Part shown: in pieces, positions 23,293 to 31,593 of the stretch
Layout of the letters: each line of letters starts with the position of its first letter
How positions within the stretch are numbered: the stretch's first letter is position 1
Assembly (NCBI GenBank): GCA_947426945.1
Contig: CANEFX010000008.1
Location: forward strand, 35,254-99,253
Length of the DNA stretch: 64,000 nucleotides
Direction: 5' to 3'
DNA from: an uncultured Bacillota bacterium
GTDB lineage: Bacteria > Bacillota > Clostridia > Oscillospirales > Oscillospiraceae
Position numbers and translations under genes: made by a program
Notes under the pieces: model-generated
What the model saw: the letters and a program-made list of their open reading frames with translations, nothing else
Told to the model about the DNA's origin: nothing
The model's database searches: none

Positions 23293-24408
23293 ATGGAGAC
23301 TAAAAAAAAGGATATTTTTATCAATCCGATGTGGCTCCGGCTCGGATCTGTCACCCTCCCCCCGGCGCTGGTGATTCTCTTCCAGGCACTGAAGGGCAAC
23401 CAAGGTGTTATGAGCGGTTGGGTCTGGTTTGTCATGGCCCCGCTGGAGCAGGCTCTGGGCCGGCTGTGGAGTCTTCTCCCGTTTTCCGCCGCGGAAGTAC
23501 TTGCCGCCCTGTTTCTGTTGGGCTGTGCGGTATGGCTGGTGCGAGCAGTGGTACTGGTGTGCCGCCAGAAAGCTCCTCTCCCCTTTCTGAGCCGCCTGCT
23601 GGCGCTGGCCTCTGCTTGGCTCTGGATATGGGCGGGGCTGTGCTGGCTGTGGAACGCCGCCTACTACGTTCCCACCTTTGCCCAGCGAGAAGGTTTGGAG
23701 GCCGCACCCTGTTCGGTGGAGGAACTGGCCCTTGTTACGGAATACTTTGCCCGACAAGCCGCCATCCTCTCTCCCCAGGTTCCCAGGGACGGGGATGGCC
23801 ATTTTGCAGAAAAGCTGTCTGACTGCTTTGATCGCGGACCCGAAATCTACCGGAATATCGCCCGTGAATTCCCGTCGTTGGACATAAATTCTGTAAAGGC
23901 AAAGCCCTTGCTCTGTTCTAAATTGCAGAGTGCTCTTGGCTTCACAGGCATTTACTTTCCCTTCACCGGAGAGGCCAATGTAAATGTGGACGCCCCTGCC
24001 TGTCTGGTCCCTGCCACAATCGCCCATGAGATGTCTCACCAACGGATGGTTGCCTCTGAGCTGGAGGCTAACTTTGTAGGCATCGCCGCCTGCGTCTCCT
24101 GCGACGACGTGACCTTTCAGTATTCCGGCTACCTGATGGGTCTCATCAATCTGTGCAACGCTCTGTACTCCGTCGCCCCCGACATGTGGTATGACATTGC
24201 CGGACGCACCTTCACCCCGGAGCTCTCCAGAGACTGGGAGGACAACAGCGCCTATTGGCACGCCCTGGAATCTCCCCTGGAGGACGCGGCAGAAGAGATT
24301 TACGACTCTTTTCTCAAAAGTAACGACCAGGCGCTGGGTATCCGCTCCTACGGAGCCTGTGTAGATCTGCTGGTCAATTATTTTGGCACACAGCAAAGAA
24401 ATCCCTGA
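23293..24408 (+). CDS. DUF3810 membrane protein with metalloprotease-like motif
   Basis: The 371-residue protein has about three hydrophobic segments in its first 140 residues, then a soluble domain carrying IAHEMSHQRM (about residues 255-264), an HExxH-type zinc-binding motif of the form HEMSH, followed by ASELEANFVG, which could supply the third ligand. This matches DUF3810. No protease substrate is known. AAAGGAG precedes ATG 23293. It lies 10 bases after tmcAL and ends at a terminator shared with the convergent ispH/rpsA gene. Confidence 0.78.
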   Translation: METKKKDIFINPMWLRLGSVTLPPALVILFQALKGNQGVMSGWVWFVMAPLEQALGRLWSLLPFSAAEVLAALFLLGCAVWLVRAVVLVCRQKAPLPFLSRLLALASAWLWIWAGLCWLWNAAYYVPTFAQREGLEAAPCSVEELALVTEYFARQAAILSPQVPRDGDGHFAEKLSDCFDRGPEIYRNIAREFPSLDINSVKAKPLLCSKLQSALGFTGIYFPFTGEANVNVDAPACLVPATIAHEMSHQRMVASELEANFVGIAACVSCDDVTFQYSGYLMGLINLCNALYSVAPDMWYDIAGRTFTPELSRDWEDNSAYWHALESPLEDAAEEIYDSFLKSNDQALGIRSYGACVDLLVNYFGTQQRNP

Positions 24409-24434
24409 ATCAACCAGTACTTCCAATAAACCTT

Positions 24435-24470
24435 AAAGGGCGACGCTTTTTCCAAAGCGCCGCCCTTTTT
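24435..24470. terminator. Bidirectional terminator between convergent genes
   Basis: AAAGGGCG and CGCCCTTT plus inner CGCTTT/AAAGCG form the stem, with a single mismatch. Five T residues follow rightward; the leftward T tract is short. Confidence 0.75.
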
Positions 24471-24495
24471 CTGTCTCGAACTGCTTTTCGTCGGA

Positions 24496-26451
24496 TTACT
24501 GCTCCTCAACGGGAGCCTCTGCAGGCTCCTCCTCATAAGAGGGCTCCAGCAGGGCACGGATGGACAGGGAAATCTTCTTGTTCTCCATGTCCACATCGGT
24601 AATCTTCACATCCACCTTGTCGCCCTCGGCCACCACGTCGCCGGGCTTCTCAACCCGGTGATCGGCAAGCTGAGAAATGTGAATCAGGCCGTCCACGCCG
24701 GGGACCACCTCGGCAAAGGCGCCGAAGGTCATCAGCTTGACAATGCGCACATTGGCGGTATCGCCCACCTGATAGGTGCTGGTGAACACTGTCCAGGGGT
24801 CCTGGCTGTGGTCCTTCATGCCCAGGGAGATCTTTTTCTTCTCCTTGTCGGCGGAGATAACGTACACATCCACGGTGTCGCCCACCTTGACCACCTCAGA
24901 GGGGTGCTTGATGCGGCTCCAGGACAGCTCGGAGATGTGGACCATGCCGTCCACGCCGCCGATATCCACAAAAGCGCCATAGGAAGTGAGGGACTTCACA
25001 GTACCGGTATAGCGCTTGCCGTCCTCAATCTCGGCCCAGACCTTCTCTGCGGCGGCGGCCCGCTCGGCGCGGGTGACGCGGCTGATAGAGCCCACCACGC
25101 GGCGGCGGGCCCGATTGACCTCGGTAATGACCAGGCGGACCTTCTGCTTGAGCAGCTCACTCATGGGAGTCTCCCGGGGCAGGCCGGTCTGAGAGGCGGG
25201 CACAAACACACGCACGCCCTTGACGGAGACGACCACGCCGCCCTTGTTGTCCTCAGTGACGAAGCCCTCAACCACAGTCTCGTTTTCCCGGGCAGCCTCA
25301 ATTTCCTCCCAGCCCTTGTTGATATCCAAACGGCGCTTAGACAGCTTGACCAGACAATCCCGGTCGCTGACCTGCATAACAATAGACTCGATCTCGTCGC
25401 CTACCTTCACAATGTCCTCCACCTTGACAGTGGGATCGTCGCTCAATTCGGTCAGGGCAATGTAGCCGGGGTACTTAATTCCCAGCTCCACCTGGACTTC
25501 GGTGGGCGTAATGGCCACAACGGTACCGGTAACCTTATCTCCATTATTCAAAATTTTGAAGGACTCCTCCAGCATCTCCTGGAATGATTTGTCCATCTCT
25601 AAGATTTCTTCGCTCATTTTGTCAATGACCTCCTTTATTATCCACGCGGGCGTGGACGCGCCCGCCGTGATGCCGACCATATCCACTTGAGGCAGTTGGC
25701 TCAGATCCAGCTCCTCCGCCCGCTCAATAAGCAGAACGCTGGCACAGGACTCCCGGCAGATCTCGCCGAGCCGCCTGGTGTTGGAGCTCTGTCTGTCGCC
25801 CACCACCACCATCAGGCCACATTGGGCGGCAAGCTGGCGGGCCTCCTCCTGGCGTTTGGACGTCGCTCCACATATTGTATCAAAAAATTCTGCGTTTGTA
25901 CATAGTTTTTTTGCTTTTTTCACGCAATCTTCCCAAATTTTCTTGGTTGAGGTAGTCTGGGAAACAAAGGTAAGGGGGCGATTTATGCGCTTTTCGTCCT
26001 CATTCAGCCATTTTTCCAGGCTTTCCACCCCAGAAAGTATTACCGGGGCTTCGCACCATCCGGCAATGGCCAGCACCTCCGGATGATCCGGCGTACCCAC
26101 GATCACAGGCTGCCGACCCTTTTTTTCCGCCTCCGCCACAATCTTATGGATGTGGGTAACATTGGGACAGGTAGCGTCAAAGACCTCCACTCCCCGCCGG
26201 GCAAAGCACTCATAGATGGCTCGCCCCTCTCCGTGAGAACGGATAATCACCGCCGCACCCTCGGGCACCTCCTCCGGACTGTCCACCACCTGAAGCCCCC
26301 GGGCGGCCAAATATCCGGTCACATTCTTATTATGAATCAGGGAGCCCAGCATGACGCAGGGAATGCCCTGGGCTGCCTTCTCCTCTGCCAGCTCCACCGC
26401 CCGGCGCACGCCGTAACAGAAGCCGGCAGATTCAGCCAGCACGATCTTCAT
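24496..26451 (-). CDS. ispH/rpsA: Fused IspH (HMBPP reductase) and ribosomal protein S1
   Basis: One 651-residue reading frame joins two functions. Residues 1 to about 285 are IspH, the last enzyme of the MEP isoprenoid pathway, with the three iron-sulfur cysteines in GFCYGV, FDATCPNV and FDTICGAT. From about residue 305 come four S1 RNA-binding domains (VTGTVVAITPTEVQVELG, then a degenerate one, then VKSLTSYGAFVDIGG and IVKLMTFGAFAEVV), corresponding to ribosomal protein S1. This fusion is known in Clostridia. The start overlaps the plsC stop (ATGA), so translation is coupled. Its C-terminal end is Glu-rich. Confidence 0.95.
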   Translation of the reverse strand: MKIVLAESAGFCYGVRRAVELAEEKAAQGIPCVMLGSLIHNKNVTGYLAARGLQVVDSPEEVPEGAAVIIRSHGEGRAIYECFARRGVEVFDATCPNVTHIHKIVAEAEKKGRQPVIVGTPDHPEVLAIAGWCEAPVILSGVESLEKWLNEDEKRINRPLTFVSQTTSTKKIWEDCVKKAKKLCTNAEFFDTICGATSKRQEEARQLAAQCGLMVVVGDRQSSNTRRLGEICRESCASVLLIERAEELDLSQLPQVDMVGITAGASTPAWIIKEVIDKMSEEILEMDKSFQEMLEESFKILNNGDKVTGTVVAITPTEVQVELGIKYPGYIALTELSDDPTVKVEDIVKVGDEIESIVMQVSDRDCLVKLSKRRLDINKGWEEIEAARENETVVEGFVTEDNKGGVVVSVKGVRVFVPASQTGLPRETPMSELLKQKVRLVITEVNRARRRVVGSISRVTRAERAAAAEKVWAEIEDGKRYTGTVKSLTSYGAFVDIGGVDGMVHISELSWSRIKHPSEVVKVGDTVDVYVISADKEKKKISLGMKDHSQDPWTVFTSTYQVGDTANVRIVKLMTFGAFAEVVPGVDGLIHISQLADHRVEKPGDVVAEGDKVDVKITDVDMENKKISLSIRALLEPSYEEEPAEAPVEEQ

Positions 26452-27104
26452 CCCACGCCCTCCCCCAGAGCTTTCACCCGGCCCATCAGCTCCCGGGCCA
26501 TGGACTGGAGTTCCTCCGCAGAGGGCTTACGCCCCTCATACTCCGGATAATAGGGTTCCCCAATTACCACAGTATTACGCCGGAACCGCTTCTTTTTCCG
26601 CTGTATGTACACTGGCAGCAGGGGCACTCCCGTCCGGGTGGCAAACAGGGCCGCGCCCACCTTGGCCTCCACGTCCTCGTCTCCCCGAACCCGTGTCCCC
26701 TCAGGGAACATAAGCAGCTTGTCGCCTTCCTTGAGGAACTTCATGGCGGTGCGTACCGCCTTTACGTCAGTAGTGTCCCTGTCCACGCCAAACACTCCCG
26801 CCTTGCTCAAAATCCACCCGATAAAGGGTACGCGCATGATCTGCACCTTGGCCATGGCCCGCATAGGCCACCGGTAGCCAAAGGCAAACACAACATAGAA
26901 GGGATCTCCGGCGGTAGAGTGATTGGGACAGATGACCGCCGGGCCCTCCGGGATATTCTCCCGGCCCATAGCCCGAATGGGGTGAATCAACCGGAAATAA
27001 GGCCAGACAATAATATACAGCAGACGGAAAAACCAGTCCATCCGCTTTTTCCGCTGCGCCGGACTCTCTCTGGGGGTCGTTTTTTTAACCGTCTCTTCAC
27101 TCAC
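26448..27104 (-). CDS. plsC: 1-acyl-sn-glycerol-3-phosphate acyltransferase
   Basis: The 218-residue protein has the acyltransferase motif CPNHSTAGDPFY (HxxxxD, about residues 56-67) and the substrate motif MFPEGTRVRGDED. It forms phosphatidic acid. A hydrophobic segment near residue 30 suits membrane attachment. The start overlaps the cmk stop and the stop overlaps ispH/rpsA, making a tight operon. Confidence 0.92.
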   Translation of the reverse strand: MSEETVKKTTPRESPAQRKKRMDWFFRLLYIIVWPYFRLIHPIRAMGRENIPEGPAVICPNHSTAGDPFYVVFAFGYRWPMRAMAKVQIMRVPFIGWILSKAGVFGVDRDTTDVKAVRTAMKFLKEGDKLLMFPEGTRVRGDEDVEAKVGAALFATRTGVPLLPVYIQRKKKRFRRNTVVIGEPYYPEYEGRKPSAEELQSMARELMGRVKALGEGVG

Positions 27105-27778
27105 AGGGCGATCTTCTCCTTTACCAGGGACAGCAGCCGCTCACAGCTCTGCTCCAGATTCAAATCCGTGGTGTCCAGCAGAGCGGCGTCTGCCGCCCGC
27201 TTCAGGGGGGACAAAGCCCGGTGTTCATCCTGCCAATCCCGATTCCTGATATCTTGGAGAATGGTCTCAAAATCCGCCTCCTGACCCCGCTGCTCCAGCT
27301 CCAGCAGGCGGCGCCTCGCCCGGGCCTCCGGCGCGGCAGTAAGGAAAATCTTCACTTCCGCATCGGGCAGGACCACTGTTCCAATATCCCGGCCGTCCAT
27401 GACCACATCGTGCTCCCGGGCCTGCCGGCGCTGGAAGTCCAGCAGGAAAGCCCGCACTGCCGGGATGGCGGACGCCTTGGACGCCGCGCCGGAAATCCGA
27501 TGTTCTCGAATGGCCTGACTTACATCCTCCCCGGCCAGATACATCCGCTGGACACCGTCTGTATCATAGGCCATTTTGATCTCCAGACCATCCAGCAGCG
27601 GGACCACCTGCGCCTCGTCGGCCGGGTCCGCCCCTGCCCGCAGGACCGCCAAGGCCACTGTGCGGTAAATCGCCCCGGTGTCCACATACAGAAATCCCAG
27701 CTTTTGGGCCAGCTTCCGGGCCAAGGTGCTCTTCCCCGCCCCGGCGGGGCCGTCAATGGCAACGCTTCTATGGCTCAT
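27101..27778 (-). CDS. cmk: Cytidylate kinase
   Basis: The 225-residue P-loop kinase opens with VAIDGPAGAGKSTLARKLA (residues 6-24), has DTGAIYR for nucleotide binding and MDGRDIGTVVLP. It phosphorylates CMP and dCMP. It overlaps the regulator gene upstream (ATGA) and plsC downstream. The cmk-plsC-ispH-rpsA order is common in Clostridia. Confidence 0.96.
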   Translation of the reverse strand: MSHRSVAIDGPAGAGKSTLARKLAQKLGFLYVDTGAIYRTVALAVLRAGADPADEAQVVPLLDGLEIKMAYDTDGVQRMYLAGEDVSQAIREHRISGAASKASAIPAVRAFLLDFQRRQAREHDVVMDGRDIGTVVLPDAEVKIFLTAAPEARARRRLLELEQRGQEADFETILQDIRNRDWQDEHRALSPLKRAADAALLDTTDLNLEQSCERLLSLVKEKIAL

Positions 27779-28002
27779 TTGTTTTCCTCCCGTCCCAGCA
27801 GATAATCCGTGGTCACACCGAAGAAATCGGCGAAGAAGTTCAACGTCGTAGCGGGGACATTTATCATTCCATATTCATAGCGCTGATAATTACGGTCCGT
27901 AATGCCCATAATTTCCGCCATTTCGACCTGTTTTAGTCCTTTACTTAACCGCAGAGCTTTCAATTTTTTCCCAAATTCCACCAACAATAAAGTTTTTTCC
28001 AT
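27775..28002 (-). CDS. XRE-family helix-turn-helix regulator
   Basis: A 75-residue single-domain HTH protein: LRLSKGLKQVEMAEIMGITDR (helix-turn-helix) and a C-terminal GVTTDYLLGREE. ATG 28002 is chosen because GAGGTG lies 6 bases upstream. Its stop overlaps the start of cmk, so a small DNA-binding protein heads the cmk-plsC-ispH/rpsA run. It faces a small gene across a divergent region with an inverted repeat, a likely operator. Confidence 0.82.
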   Translation of the reverse strand: MEKTLLLVEFGKKLKALRLSKGLKQVEMAEIMGITDRNYQRYEYGMINVPATTLNFFADFFGVTTDYLLGREENK

Positions 28003-28020
28003 AGAGCACCTCAAAACCTC

Positions 28021-28070
28021 TTGACACCATAGAGCATGTCGTGTATAATAGCACCACAAAATTTGTTGTG
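28021..28070 (+). promoter_or_regulatory. Strong promoter with inverted repeat between XRE gene and small ORF
   Basis: TTGACA (28021-28026) and TATAAT (28044-28049) have a 17-base spacer. CACAA (28055-28059) and TTGTG (28066-28070) form an inverted repeat at the predicted transcription start. Binding by the neighbouring XRE protein is a reasonable inference. Confidence 0.65.
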
Positions 28071-28301
28071 TGGGAAGAAATTTATTATGACCGACTTAAT
28101 GAAAGGATGCACGACCATTATATCAAACCCAACATTGAAAGCCAACCCAAAGACGACGCGGAAGATATGTGGTTTGACCTGTTGAACAATGAACTGAGCC
28201 CGCAGATGCGGAAAACTTTGCAAAAAGCCCTCTCCTTTTATGCCGTCCAAAGCTTCCGGCTTGGGGTACGCACGGGGGTCACACTAAACGGCGAGCTGTG
28301 A
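28068..28301 (+). CDS. Small protein resembling DUF6809
   Basis: The frame gives about 77 residues from GTG 28068, with VWEEIYYDRLNER at the start and YAVQSFRLGVRTG near the C-terminus. The aromatic-rich start and FRLG end resemble short proteins of the DUF6809 type seen in gut Clostridia. No ribosome site is clear: the promoter's -10 ends only 18 bases before this GTG. An ATG at 28107 adjoining GAAAGG is an alternative start. Function unknown. Confidence 0.55.
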   Translation: MWEEIYYDRLNERMHDHYIKPNIESQPKDDAEDMWFDLLNNELSPQMRKTLQKALSFYAVQSFRLGVRTGVTLNGEL

Positions 28302-28311
28302 AGTTCTTTCG

Positions 28312-28335
28312 GTCCCTTTCTTTCAAGAAAGGGAC
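28312..28335. terminator. Near-perfect palindromic hairpin between convergent genes
   Basis: GTCCCTTTCTT and AAGAAAGGGAC are an 11-base inverted repeat around TC. It overlaps the end of the flavoprotein gene. No T tract; a similar hairpin lies at 29670-29691. Confidence 0.5.
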
Positions 28336-29588
28336 GCCCGTTCGGCGAGGACAAACTCCGCAGCCCCCTCCCCCGCCGCCCGGCCGGTGGCCCAGGCGAT
28401 TTGCAGGTTAAAGCCGCCGGTGTAGGCATCCACGTCCAGCAACTCCCCGGCAAAAAACAGCCCTGGCACCTTTTTCGACTGCATGGTTTTGGGGTCCACC
28501 TCAGTCACCTTCACCCCTCCGGAGGTAATGATGGCCTCCTCAATGGGCCGGGGGCCGGATACCGCCACTGAAAAGCTCTTAAACAGCTCCAGCAGGTGAC
28601 GCCGCTCCTGCTTCGTCAGGTCGTGGGCCTTTTTATTTCCCGGGATATCCGCCCGCTCCAGTAGGACGGGAACCAGCAGCCGGGGGGCCAGCGCCCCCAG
28701 CAAGTTGTCCATATCCCGGTTGGCCCCGGCGCTCAGCTCCCGCAACAGCCGGGCGTCCAGGGCCGGCTCATCCAGAGCGGGCTTTAAGTCAATGGCGCAG
28801 GCATACTGCTCTTTTTCAAAATCCCGCATGTGGGCGCTGGCCGACAGCACCAGCGGCCCAGACAGGCCGAAGTGAGTAAACAACAGCTCCCCCTGCTCCT
28901 GATAGACCACCTTTTTCTTCTGGTTTTTCACCGTCAGCACCACATTTTTCAGAGCCAGCCCCTGCATCCGATCACAGAAGGGGTCCGGGGACTCCAGCGG
29001 CACCAAGGAAGGCCTTGCCTTTATGACAGTGTGGCCCAGCTCCTTCGCAATCTGGTGGCCGTCTCCGGTGGAACCAGTGGCAGGATAGGACAATCCCCCA
29101 GTAGCAAGGATAACCGCTTTACATGAAATAGCATCCCCGCTTTCCAGTTTTACAACCTTGTTTTCCTGAAGACCTATCTCCAGAACCCGGTCGTGGACAA
29201 TGGGAACTCTCAGACTCTTCAGCTCAAAAAACAGAGCGTCAATAATGTCGGCAGCCTTGTCTGAGGCGGGAAAGACCCGATTTCCACGCTCTACCTTCAA
29301 CGGGACGCTCAGCGACTCAAAAAACGCCTCTACCCAAGCGGGCGGGGTGTGCTCCAAAACGCTGTAAAGGAATTTCCCGTTCCTGGGCACGGCAGCTTGG
29401 ACCTCCGCTGCCGTACAATGGTTGGTCACGTTGCACCGGCCCTTTCCGGTAATATACAGTTTGCGGCCCACCTTTTGATTTCGTTCGACCAGTGCGACCG
29501 ACACACCCAGCCGGGCGGCGGCAATGGCCGCCATCATACCGGCGGCTCCGCCGCCCACAACTACTAAATCATAAATCAAACATAACAA
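28323..29588 (-). CDS. NAD(P)/FAD-dependent oxidoreductase (HI0933/BaiN-like flavoprotein)
   Basis: The 421-residue Rossmann-fold flavoprotein has the FAD-binding GGGAAGMMAAIAAARLG (residues 12-28), the KLYITGKGRCNVTN motif typical of the HI0933 family, the GGLSYPATGSTGDGH block and a C-terminal GLFFAGELLDVDAYTGGFN. Family members include BaiN, implicated in bile acid reduction, but most have unknown substrates. AAGGG precedes the ATG. It is likely a single-gene unit downstream of the RpiR regulator. Confidence 0.86.
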   Translation of the reverse strand: MLCLIYDLVVVGGGAAGMMAAIAAARLGVSVALVERNQKVGRKLYITGKGRCNVTNHCTAAEVQAAVPRNGKFLYSVLEHTPPAWVEAFFESLSVPLKVERGNRVFPASDKAADIIDALFFELKSLRVPIVHDRVLEIGLQENKVVKLESGDAISCKAVILATGGLSYPATGSTGDGHQIAKELGHTVIKARPSLVPLESPDPFCDRMQGLALKNVVLTVKNQKKKVVYQEQGELLFTHFGLSGPLVLSASAHMRDFEKEQYACAIDLKPALDEPALDARLLRELSAGANRDMDNLLGALAPRLLVPVLLERADIPGNKKAHDLTKQERRHLLELFKSFSVAVSGPRPIEEAIITSGGVKVTEVDPKTMQSKKVPGLFFAGELLDVDAYTGGFNLQIAWATGRAAGEGAAEFVLAERASLS

Positions 29589-29669
29589 CCCTTAATTGAT
29601 TTTTTAAATATACGAGAGCTCTTTTGTCTTTTGCGGCAATTCGCACAGCTGGCATTCTTTTTGGTTTCT

Positions 29670-29691
29670 GTTTCTTTCAAGAAAAAGAAAC
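29670..29691. terminator. AT-rich hairpin after the RpiR gene
   Basis: GTTTCTT and AAGAAAC pair around a short loop, ending beside the RpiR stop codon. Its TTTCTTTCAAGAAA core is the same as in the hairpin at 28312-28335. Confidence 0.45.
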
Positions 29692-30555
29692 TCATTCGGG
29701 CACCTTCTCGTAGACGTTGTACTCCTCCCATATCTGTTCCAGGGTGTGGAAGGTGTTTGCCAGGTCCTCATTTTTTCGCTGGCTCACCGCCACCAGCAGG
29801 GCGTTCACCAGGGACAGAGGCGCCACCAGAGAGTCCACAAAGGAGGCCATATCGCTGCGGGCCATAAGGGTATACCGGGAGATGGAGACCAGCGGCGAGG
29901 TCTCGCCGTCGGTAATGGCCACTGTTGTAGCCCCGCGGTCCCGGGCAAAGCTCATTGCCTGGACGGTGCGGCTGGAATACCGGGGGAAGCTGATGCCGAT
30001 CACCACGTCCCCCTCCCCCACCCGCAGCAGGCTTTCAAAAATCTCACTGGCGGTGTTGGCCGACACCAGCACCACATTATCAAAAATCAGGTTGAAGTAG
30101 AAGTGCAGGAAGGATGCTATGGACGCGGAGGAGCGCACGCCGATAATATAAATCTTCCGGGCAGACACAATGGCGTCCACCGCCCCGTAAAAGCTGTCCC
30201 GGTCCAGTTCTTCCAACGTCTGCCGGATCTTTTCCACATCCGCCTGAAGCACCATGGACAGCAGATCCTGGTTCCCCAGGCGGTCATTAGTCACCTCAAT
30301 ACGCTGAACAGTAGTCAGCCGGTTCCGAATCATCTTCTGCAAAGAACGCTGCATATCCGGATAGCCGTCGTACCCTAATTCGGAAGCAAAGCGGACTACG
30401 GTGGACTCGCTTACCCCCACCCGCTGACCCAGACGACTGGCCGTCATAAAGGCGGCTTTGTCATAAGACTCCAGAATAAATCCGGCAATTTTTTTCTGCC
30501 CCTTAGAAAATGTGGAGGCACGCTCGTGAATCACGGTCAGAACATCTCGGTTCAT
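29692..30555 (-). CDS. MurR/RpiR family transcriptional regulator
   Basis: The 287-residue protein has an N-terminal HTH_6 domain (about residues 1-75, ASRLGQRVGVSESTVVRFA) and a C-terminal SIS phosphosugar-binding domain (about 120-260, KIYIIGVRSSASIASFL and VVIGISFPRYSSRT). Such regulators respond to phosphosugars and control sugar or cell-wall recycling genes. No sugar operon is next to it, so the target is unclear. GGGAGAG lies upstream of the ATG. Confidence 0.9.
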   Translation of the reverse strand: MNRDVLTVIHERASTFSKGQKKIAGFILESYDKAAFMTASRLGQRVGVSESTVVRFASELGYDGYPDMQRSLQKMIRNRLTTVQRIEVTNDRLGNQDLLSMVLQADVEKIRQTLEELDRDSFYGAVDAIVSARKIYIIGVRSSASIASFLHFYFNLIFDNVVLVSANTASEIFESLLRVGEGDVVIGISFPRYSSRTVQAMSFARDRGATTVAITDGETSPLVSISRYTLMARSDMASFVDSLVAPLSLVNALLVAVSQRKNEDLANTFHTLEQIWEEYNVYEKVPE

Positions 30556-30729
30556 GACTTCACTCTCCCGTTTATGTCGGTATAGTCAACACACTTGAAA
30601 ACCAACCGGTATTTTTCGTCCGGCGGACCAACAGCCCCTCTGGTGCACAAAGCATAAAAGAACCCCCTCGATCCGTCTGAATCGCTTTCATAATAGCACT
30701 TGTATTATCATAAGCGCATTCTGTCAAAA

Positions 30730-30773
30730 AAGCAAGAAAATTTTGCAGGAAAATTAAAAATTTCCTGCAAAAT
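30730..30773 (-). terminator. Terminator after rluB
   Basis: A perfect 13-base-pair stem (ATTTTGCAGGAAA with TTTCCTGCAAAAT) is followed on the minus strand by TTTTCTTGC. It ends the scpA-rluB run. Confidence 0.85.
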
Positions 30774-30777
30774 CTTT

Positions 30778-31500
30778 TCAATCGCCGCTGAGCGGCCCAG
30801 TCAGCTGCAACAATTCGTCCTCAGTGAGGGGCCGCCAGCCGCCTGGCTCCAAAGTGCGGTCCAGCGACAGAGTCCCTTCCCGGATCCTTTTGAGCCGTAG
30901 TACCTCCAACCCGGCTTGGGCACACATCCGCCGCACCTGCCGGTTTTTCCCCTGGTGAATTACAACGGACAGCTGATGGACCCCTCCGCTGTCCCGTCCC
31001 CGACACACCCGCGCAGGGGCCAGCCTCTCCCCGTCCAGCGTCATGGAAGCGGACAGGATAGGCAGGGCCTTGTTTACGTTCCCCGTCACCCACACCAGAT
31101 ACTCCTTTTCCACTTCGTGGCTGGGATGAAGGAGCTGGTGAGTAAGGGTCCCGTCGTCGGTGAGGAGTAGCAGGCCCTCCGAGTCCATATCCAGCCTCCC
31201 CACTGGCCACACCCGGGCCCCACAGCCAGACACCAAGTCGGAGACGGTCTTTCTTCCTTTCTCGTCAGCCAGGGTGGTGACATACCCCCGGGGCTTGTTC
31301 AACATGAGATAGGTCCGCCCGCCGCCGGGCGTGAGGGGCTTTCCGTCCACCAGGACAATATCCCGGTCCAAGTCCGCCCGATCTCCAAGACGAGCCCTCT
31401 CTCCGTTGACCGTCACTCTCCCTCCGACAATCCACTCCTCCGCTGCCCGCCGGGAGGCCAGTCCACAGGCGGAAATCAGCTTTTGAATGCGCTCCTCCAT
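30778..31500 (-). CDS. rluB: Ribosomal large-subunit pseudouridine synthase (RluB/RsuA family)
   Basis: The 240-residue protein has an S4 RNA-binding domain at residues 2-60 (ASRRAAEEWIVGGRVTVNG) and the catalytic domain with PVGRLDMDSEGLLLLTDDG (the aspartate of RLD is catalytic) and KNRQVRRMC. It makes pseudouridine in rRNA. The assignment between RluB and other RsuA-family members is by position: scpAB-dacF-rluB is a common order. GGGAGGG precedes the ATG. Confidence 0.9.
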   Translation of the reverse strand: MEERIQKLISACGLASRRAAEEWIVGGRVTVNGERARLGDRADLDRDIVLVDGKPLTPGGGRTYLMLNKPRGYVTTLADEKGRKTVSDLVSGCGARVWPVGRLDMDSEGLLLLTDDGTLTHQLLHPSHEVEKEYLVWVTGNVNKALPILSASMTLDGERLAPARVCRGRDSGGVHQLSVVIHQGKNRQVRRMCAQAGLEVLRLKRIREGTLSLDRTLEPGGWRPLTEDELLQLTGPLSGD

Positions 31501-31593
31501 ATGTCAGCCCTCCCTTTCCGCCCTTGCCGGGCAGGCGTTCCCTTTTTAAAAGAAACACTAAGAACTTTTTAAAAAAATTTCATTTTCTCCCTG

